From Nannocystis pusilla (GTDB taxonomy: Bacteria > Myxococcota_A > Polyangia > Nannocystales > Nannocystaceae), in contig NZ_JAPNKE010000002.1 of the NCBI RefSeq assembly GCF_026626665.1, positions 2,729,204 through 2,793,203 of the forward strand: a stretch of 64,000 nucleotides of DNA. Reading direction: 5' to 3'. Below are positions 61,127 through 64,000 of the stretch, in pieces. Below the pieces are notes generated by a model. It made no database searches and was not told the origin of the DNA. It saw only the letters and a list, made by a program, of their open reading frames with translations. A program made the translations under genes and the position numbers. How positions within the stretch are numbered: position 1 is the first letter of the stretch; each line of letters opens with the position of its first letter.

Positions 61127-63078
61127 GCGGCACCTCGCTTCCGGGAGCTCGGGATCGACTCGGCCTCGCGGCCGCGCTTGCGCAGCCACACGCCGAAGCC
61201 CAGCACGATCGGCAGCAGCGGCGTCGTGCTGGCCAGCAGGCGGACCTTCGCGCGCACCGACTCGACCGCCTTGTCGCGCTCGTTCTCGGTGGCCTTGAGC
61301 GCGCGCGCCTTGTCGCGCTCGATCGTCTCGCGCTTGGCCGCCAGGCGCCGGTTCTCGGCCTCCTCGCGGCTCTTCAGCAGGACGGCCTTGGTCGTCTCGT
61401 CGAGCGACGCGTCGTCCTGGATCTTCTTGACCGCGGCGTCGAGCGCCTCCTGGGCGCCCTTGAGCTCGACCTCGGCCTTGGCGTTGGCGGCCTCGATCTC
61501 GGCGTTGCGCTTGTCGTCGGCCTCCTTCGTCAGCGCGTCCATCTTCGTCATGCGACGGTACTGCGCCTTGCGCCCGCGCAGCGCGACGAGGCCGGCGTCG
61601 CCGGTCAGCGTGTCGATGGCGTTGAGAAGGAACGTGACGTTGTCGAACCGCAGGTCGTCGATGCCGTCGCCGTCGAGGTCGCCGCCGCGCTCGTTGAGGA
61701 CGAAGAACTGGTCGCCGAAGATGTCGAGGTCGGCGACCACGATCACGTTCTTGCCCTTGCTCGCGGCCTCGCCCGACGTCTCGCCGGCGGTGATGTGCGC
61801 GGCGATCACCTCGCTCGCGCCCGACATCGTCCGCTGGCGCGGCAGGATCGGACCCTGGAGCCCGAACAGCATGTGCCGCTCGGTCATCTCCTCGAACTTG
61901 TTGTAGCCGCCCCTCGTGCCCGTCTGCAGCAGCGGCACGAACTGCGCCTCGAACCCGGCCGCCGGCTTGATCGCGCCGCCGAACAGGACCACGACCTCGT
62001 TGATGCCCGCGACCACCGGATCCTGGTCGTTGAACGGCTTGGTGCCGTCGGGCCGCTCGGTCACGAACACCACCTGCGGCGGGCTGCCGGCGAAGCGCGG
62101 GTGCGGGTTGTCGGTGTCGAACACGATCTTGTCCGACTCCCACTTCACGCCGATCTTCTCGAGGAACCCGAGGTAGTCGCCCTTCGGCTCCCCGCCCTGG
62201 TCCTGCATGCCGAACATCATCCCCTGGTTCTGGCCCGGGGGCGGCAGCATCGGCTCGCTCGGCGACAGGCGCATGTCGAACAGCGGCATCGGGTCGACGG
62301 TGAGCAGCGCCGGGCGGCCCTCGTCGATGTACTTCTTCAGGTGCTCGAGCTGCGCCGTCGTCATGCTGCTCATCTGCGGCACCAGCAGCACGTCGACGTC
62401 CTTCGGGATCTCGGCGCCGGGGTTGAGGCTGCGGACCTCGTACTGCTTCTTGAGCTCGCCGATGACGCGCCAGGCCGGCTGCTGCTTGCGCGCCTGCAGG
62501 TCGAAGTTGCCCATGATGGTCGCGTCGGTGCGCAGCACCCCGACCACCTTCTTCTTCTCCTGCGTGACGGTGCGCAGCGCCCGGACCAGCTTGTACTCGG
62601 GCGACATGCCGCGGTCGATGAACGGGATCGTCTGCTCGTGCGGCCCGCTGGTGACGGCCACGCCGAGGAACACCTGCATCTCCTGCACGCGGTCGCCGTC
62701 GCGGTTGGCGACCACCTGCGGGCGGATGCCGTACTTCTCCTCGGCCTCGACCGCCTCGTCGGAGAACGACGACGGCTCGACGATGCGCACCGTGAGGCCC
62801 TCCTTGCCGCGGGCCTCCATCTCGCGCAGCACCGACAGCAGGCGGGCGCGCACGGTCACGTAGTCGCGCGGCACCTCGCGCGACACGAACGCGTGGATCG
62901 CCACCGGCCGCTCGGGCGTGACGGCGTCGATGAGGTCGCGGGTCGCCGAGGTGACCTGGTTGAGCTTCTCGGCGGTGACGTCGGCGCGCACGTTGGCGCG
63001 CTGGGCCATGTAGGTCAGCGAGACCGCCGTGACGGCGATCGACGCGAAGCGGATGAAGCGATGGACGCGCGGGTGCAT
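61123..63078 (-). CDS. GldG-type ABC transporter auxiliary protein
   Basis: 651 aa. N-terminal helix (FASIAVTAVSLTYMA); the GldG/ABC_transp_aux domain with VTPERPVAIHAFVSREVPRD and LLVPQMSSMTTAQLEHLKKY; a long periplasmic part; a coiled coil (AAVKKIQDDASLDETTKAVL); and a C-terminal helix (LLASTTPLLPIVLGFGVWL). It pairs with the permease upstream (overlap TGATG) and the DUF4340 gene downstream. In Bacteroidetes GldF/GldG serve gliding; in Myxococcota the function is not settled. Confidence 0.88.
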   Translation of the reverse strand: MHPRVHRFIRFASIAVTAVSLTYMAQRANVRADVTAEKLNQVTSATRDLIDAVTPERPVAIHAFVSREVPRDYVTVRARLLSVLREMEARGKEGLTVRIVEPSSFSDEAVEAEEKYGIRPQVVANRDGDRVQEMQVFLGVAVTSGPHEQTIPFIDRGMSPEYKLVRALRTVTQEKKKVVGVLRTDATIMGNFDLQARKQQPAWRVIGELKKQYEVRSLNPGAEIPKDVDVLLVPQMSSMTTAQLEHLKKYIDEGRPALLTVDPMPLFDMRLSPSEPMLPPPGQNQGMMFGMQDQGGEPKGDYLGFLEKIGVKWESDKIVFDTDNPHPRFAGSPPQVVFVTERPDGTKPFNDQDPVVAGINEVVVLFGGAIKPAAGFEAQFVPLLQTGTRGGYNKFEEMTERHMLFGLQGPILPRQRTMSGASEVIAAHITAGETSGEAASKGKNVIVVADLDIFGDQFFVLNERGGDLDGDGIDDLRFDNVTFLLNAIDTLTGDAGLVALRGRKAQYRRMTKMDALTKEADDKRNAEIEAANAKAEVELKGAQEALDAAVKKIQDDASLDETTKAVLLKSREEAENRRLAAKRETIERDKARALKATENERDKAVESVRAKVRLLASTTPLLPIVLGFGVWLRKRGREAESIPSSRKRGAA

Positions 63079-63944
63079 CACCAGTGCCTCCGGGACAGCA
63101 GAAGACCGCAGAGATAGAGCGCGACGGCGGTGCCGCCGGCGAAGAACACGACGTCGCCGAGGCGGAGCACGCCCTCGCCGAAGCTGGCGAAGTGCGACGG
63201 CGCGTCGAAGGCCCCGAACAGGCCGGTGAAGCCGGGCACGACGTCGCCGAGCCACAGCACCACGCCGACGAACGCGCCGACCAGCGCCGCGTAGCCGGCG
63301 TGGATGCCCGAGCCGAACGCGACCAGCCAGCCGAGCGAGGCCAGGCCCGCGAGCAGCGCGACGCCGATGACGCCGCCGCCGATCGCCACCGACTGTGCCA
63401 GCGCGAACGCGGCGCAGCCGAGCACCCCGAGCACGAACGCCACCGTGACGTTGGTCGTCAGCAGCGAGCCGATCATGCCGACCGCCACGAACAGGGTGCC
63501 CATCAGCCAGTAGCCGAGGAACGTCGAGAACATCAGGCCGACGTCGGGCTCGCCGAGGTAGGCCAGCACCCCCACGTTGGCCAGGCTGAACGCCAGGCCG
63601 ATCGACAGCACCCCGACGGCGCCGAGGAACTTGCCGAGCACCACCTCGGTGTCGCGCACCGGCAGCGTCAGCAGCAGCTCGTCGGTGCCCGCGCGCCGCT
63701 CGTCGGCCCACAGCGTCATCGTGATCGCCGGCACGAACAGCATCAGGATCACCGGCATCTGCCGGTTGAGCGTCGCCAGGTCCGCGAGGTTGCGGTCGAA
63801 GAACTCGCGCGGCCAGAACGCCGCCCCGGCGCACAGCGCGATGAACAACGTGAGGAACACGTAACCGGTCGGGTTGCCGAGGAAGCTGCGCAGCTCCTTG
63901 CCGGCGATGCCGAGGATCACGTCCTTCGAAGACGTGGTGACCAT
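63078..63944 (-). CDS. ABC-2 type permease, GldF-like
   Basis: 288 aa with six transmembrane helices (GYVFLTLFIALCAGAAF, MPVILMLFVPAITMTLWA, LGKFLGAVGVLSIGLAFSLA and further). The DERRAGTDELLLTLPV loop is typical of GldF/NosY-type permeases. The start ATG 63944 is 2 nt after the stop of the ATPase gene. Confidence 0.9.
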   Translation of the reverse strand: MVTTSSKDVILGIAGKELRSFLGNPTGYVFLTLFIALCAGAAFWPREFFDRNLADLATLNRQMPVILMLFVPAITMTLWADERRAGTDELLLTLPVRDTEVVLGKFLGAVGVLSIGLAFSLANVGVLAYLGEPDVGLMFSTFLGYWLMGTLFVAVGMIGSLLTTNVTVAFVLGVLGCAAFALAQSVAIGGGVIGVALLAGLASLGWLVAFGSGIHAGYAALVGAFVGVVLWLGDVVPGFTGLFGAFDAPSHFASFGEGVLRLGDVVFFAGGTAVALYLCGLLLSRRHW

Positions 63945-63946
63945 GA

Positions 63947-64000
63947 CTACGCGGCCTCCTTGCGCCGCTTGTCCATCAGCGCGTAGAAGCGCTGCTCGAC
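63947..64000 (-). CDS. C-terminal end of an ABC transporter ATPase (partial)
   Basis: Only the last 17 codons (VEQRFYALMDKRRKEAA, stop TAG) are present. The identity is inferred from position at the head of a GldA/GldF/GldG operon; the fragment itself carries no motif. Confidence 0.55.
   Translation of the reverse strand, partial: VEQRFYALMDKRRKEAA

Overview
The window looks like chromosome of a myxobacterium close to Nannocystis (inference). Base composition is very GC-rich. Secreted lipoproteins carry long Ser/Thr/Gly linkers straight after the lipobox. There are two eukaryote-type Ser/Thr kinases, choice-of-anchor L proteins, Cys-rich NGxETDVDCGG repeats, AgmX/PglI-type C-terminal domains and a GldFG-type ABC operon. 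No phage, IS element, CRISPR array or biosynthetic cluster was seen. One tRNA gene, Leu(CAA), is present.

Layout. 1-6.3 kb: an efflux adaptor fragment, a membrane-GcvH fusion, a beta-helix lipoprotein and a DUF2157/DUF4401-GDYXXLXY membrane pair. 6.4-15.7 kb: YqgE/AlgH, tRNA-Leu, a two-gene envelope operon, isoaspartyl peptidase, YbeY with a giant acidic extension, an HD-GYP phosphodiesterase and a class III cyclase. 15.7-25.6 kb: a lysine-2,3-aminomutase-family radical SAM enzyme, TldD-like peptidase, an SGNH lipoprotein, a 7-copy tandem array, PhoH and MazG. 25.6-27.5 kb: a repeat-bearing stretch without genes. 27.5-36.3 kb: a Cys-rich lipoprotein, a second cyclase, GltX, a soluble chemoreceptor-like protein, a zinc-ribbon/histone-H1-like protein and a CPBP protease. 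36.3-42.7 kb: a likely operon kinase > TPR protein > ligand-binding lipoprotein > kinase. 42.8-49.4 kb: a Cys-repeat protein, two choice-of-anchor L lipoproteins, a broken gene and an HTTM pair. 49.4-57.4 kb: a metallophosphoesterase, two AgmX-type proteins (one fused to VIT-vWA) and a deacylase. 57.4-64 kb: an APC permease and the GldA/F/G-DUF4340 operon, running off the right edge.

Three window-wide patterns matter more than any single gene. (1) A dispersed mini-hairpin, TGTCC-N4-GGACA, has nine exact copies and many variants. It lies both between and inside genes, often at stop codons. A sister form, TGTCG-AGGC-CGACA, is amplified in the tandem array at 22.2-22.7 kb. (2) About a dozen genes have a TANNNT -10 box only 5-9 nt before the start codon and no Shine-Dalgarno sequence, which points to leaderless mRNAs. 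(3) Well over ten otherwise intact genes are broken by single-base indels, mostly one base missing from a homopolymer. This looks like assembly error rather than decay, so frameshifted genes are reported over their full repaired span.
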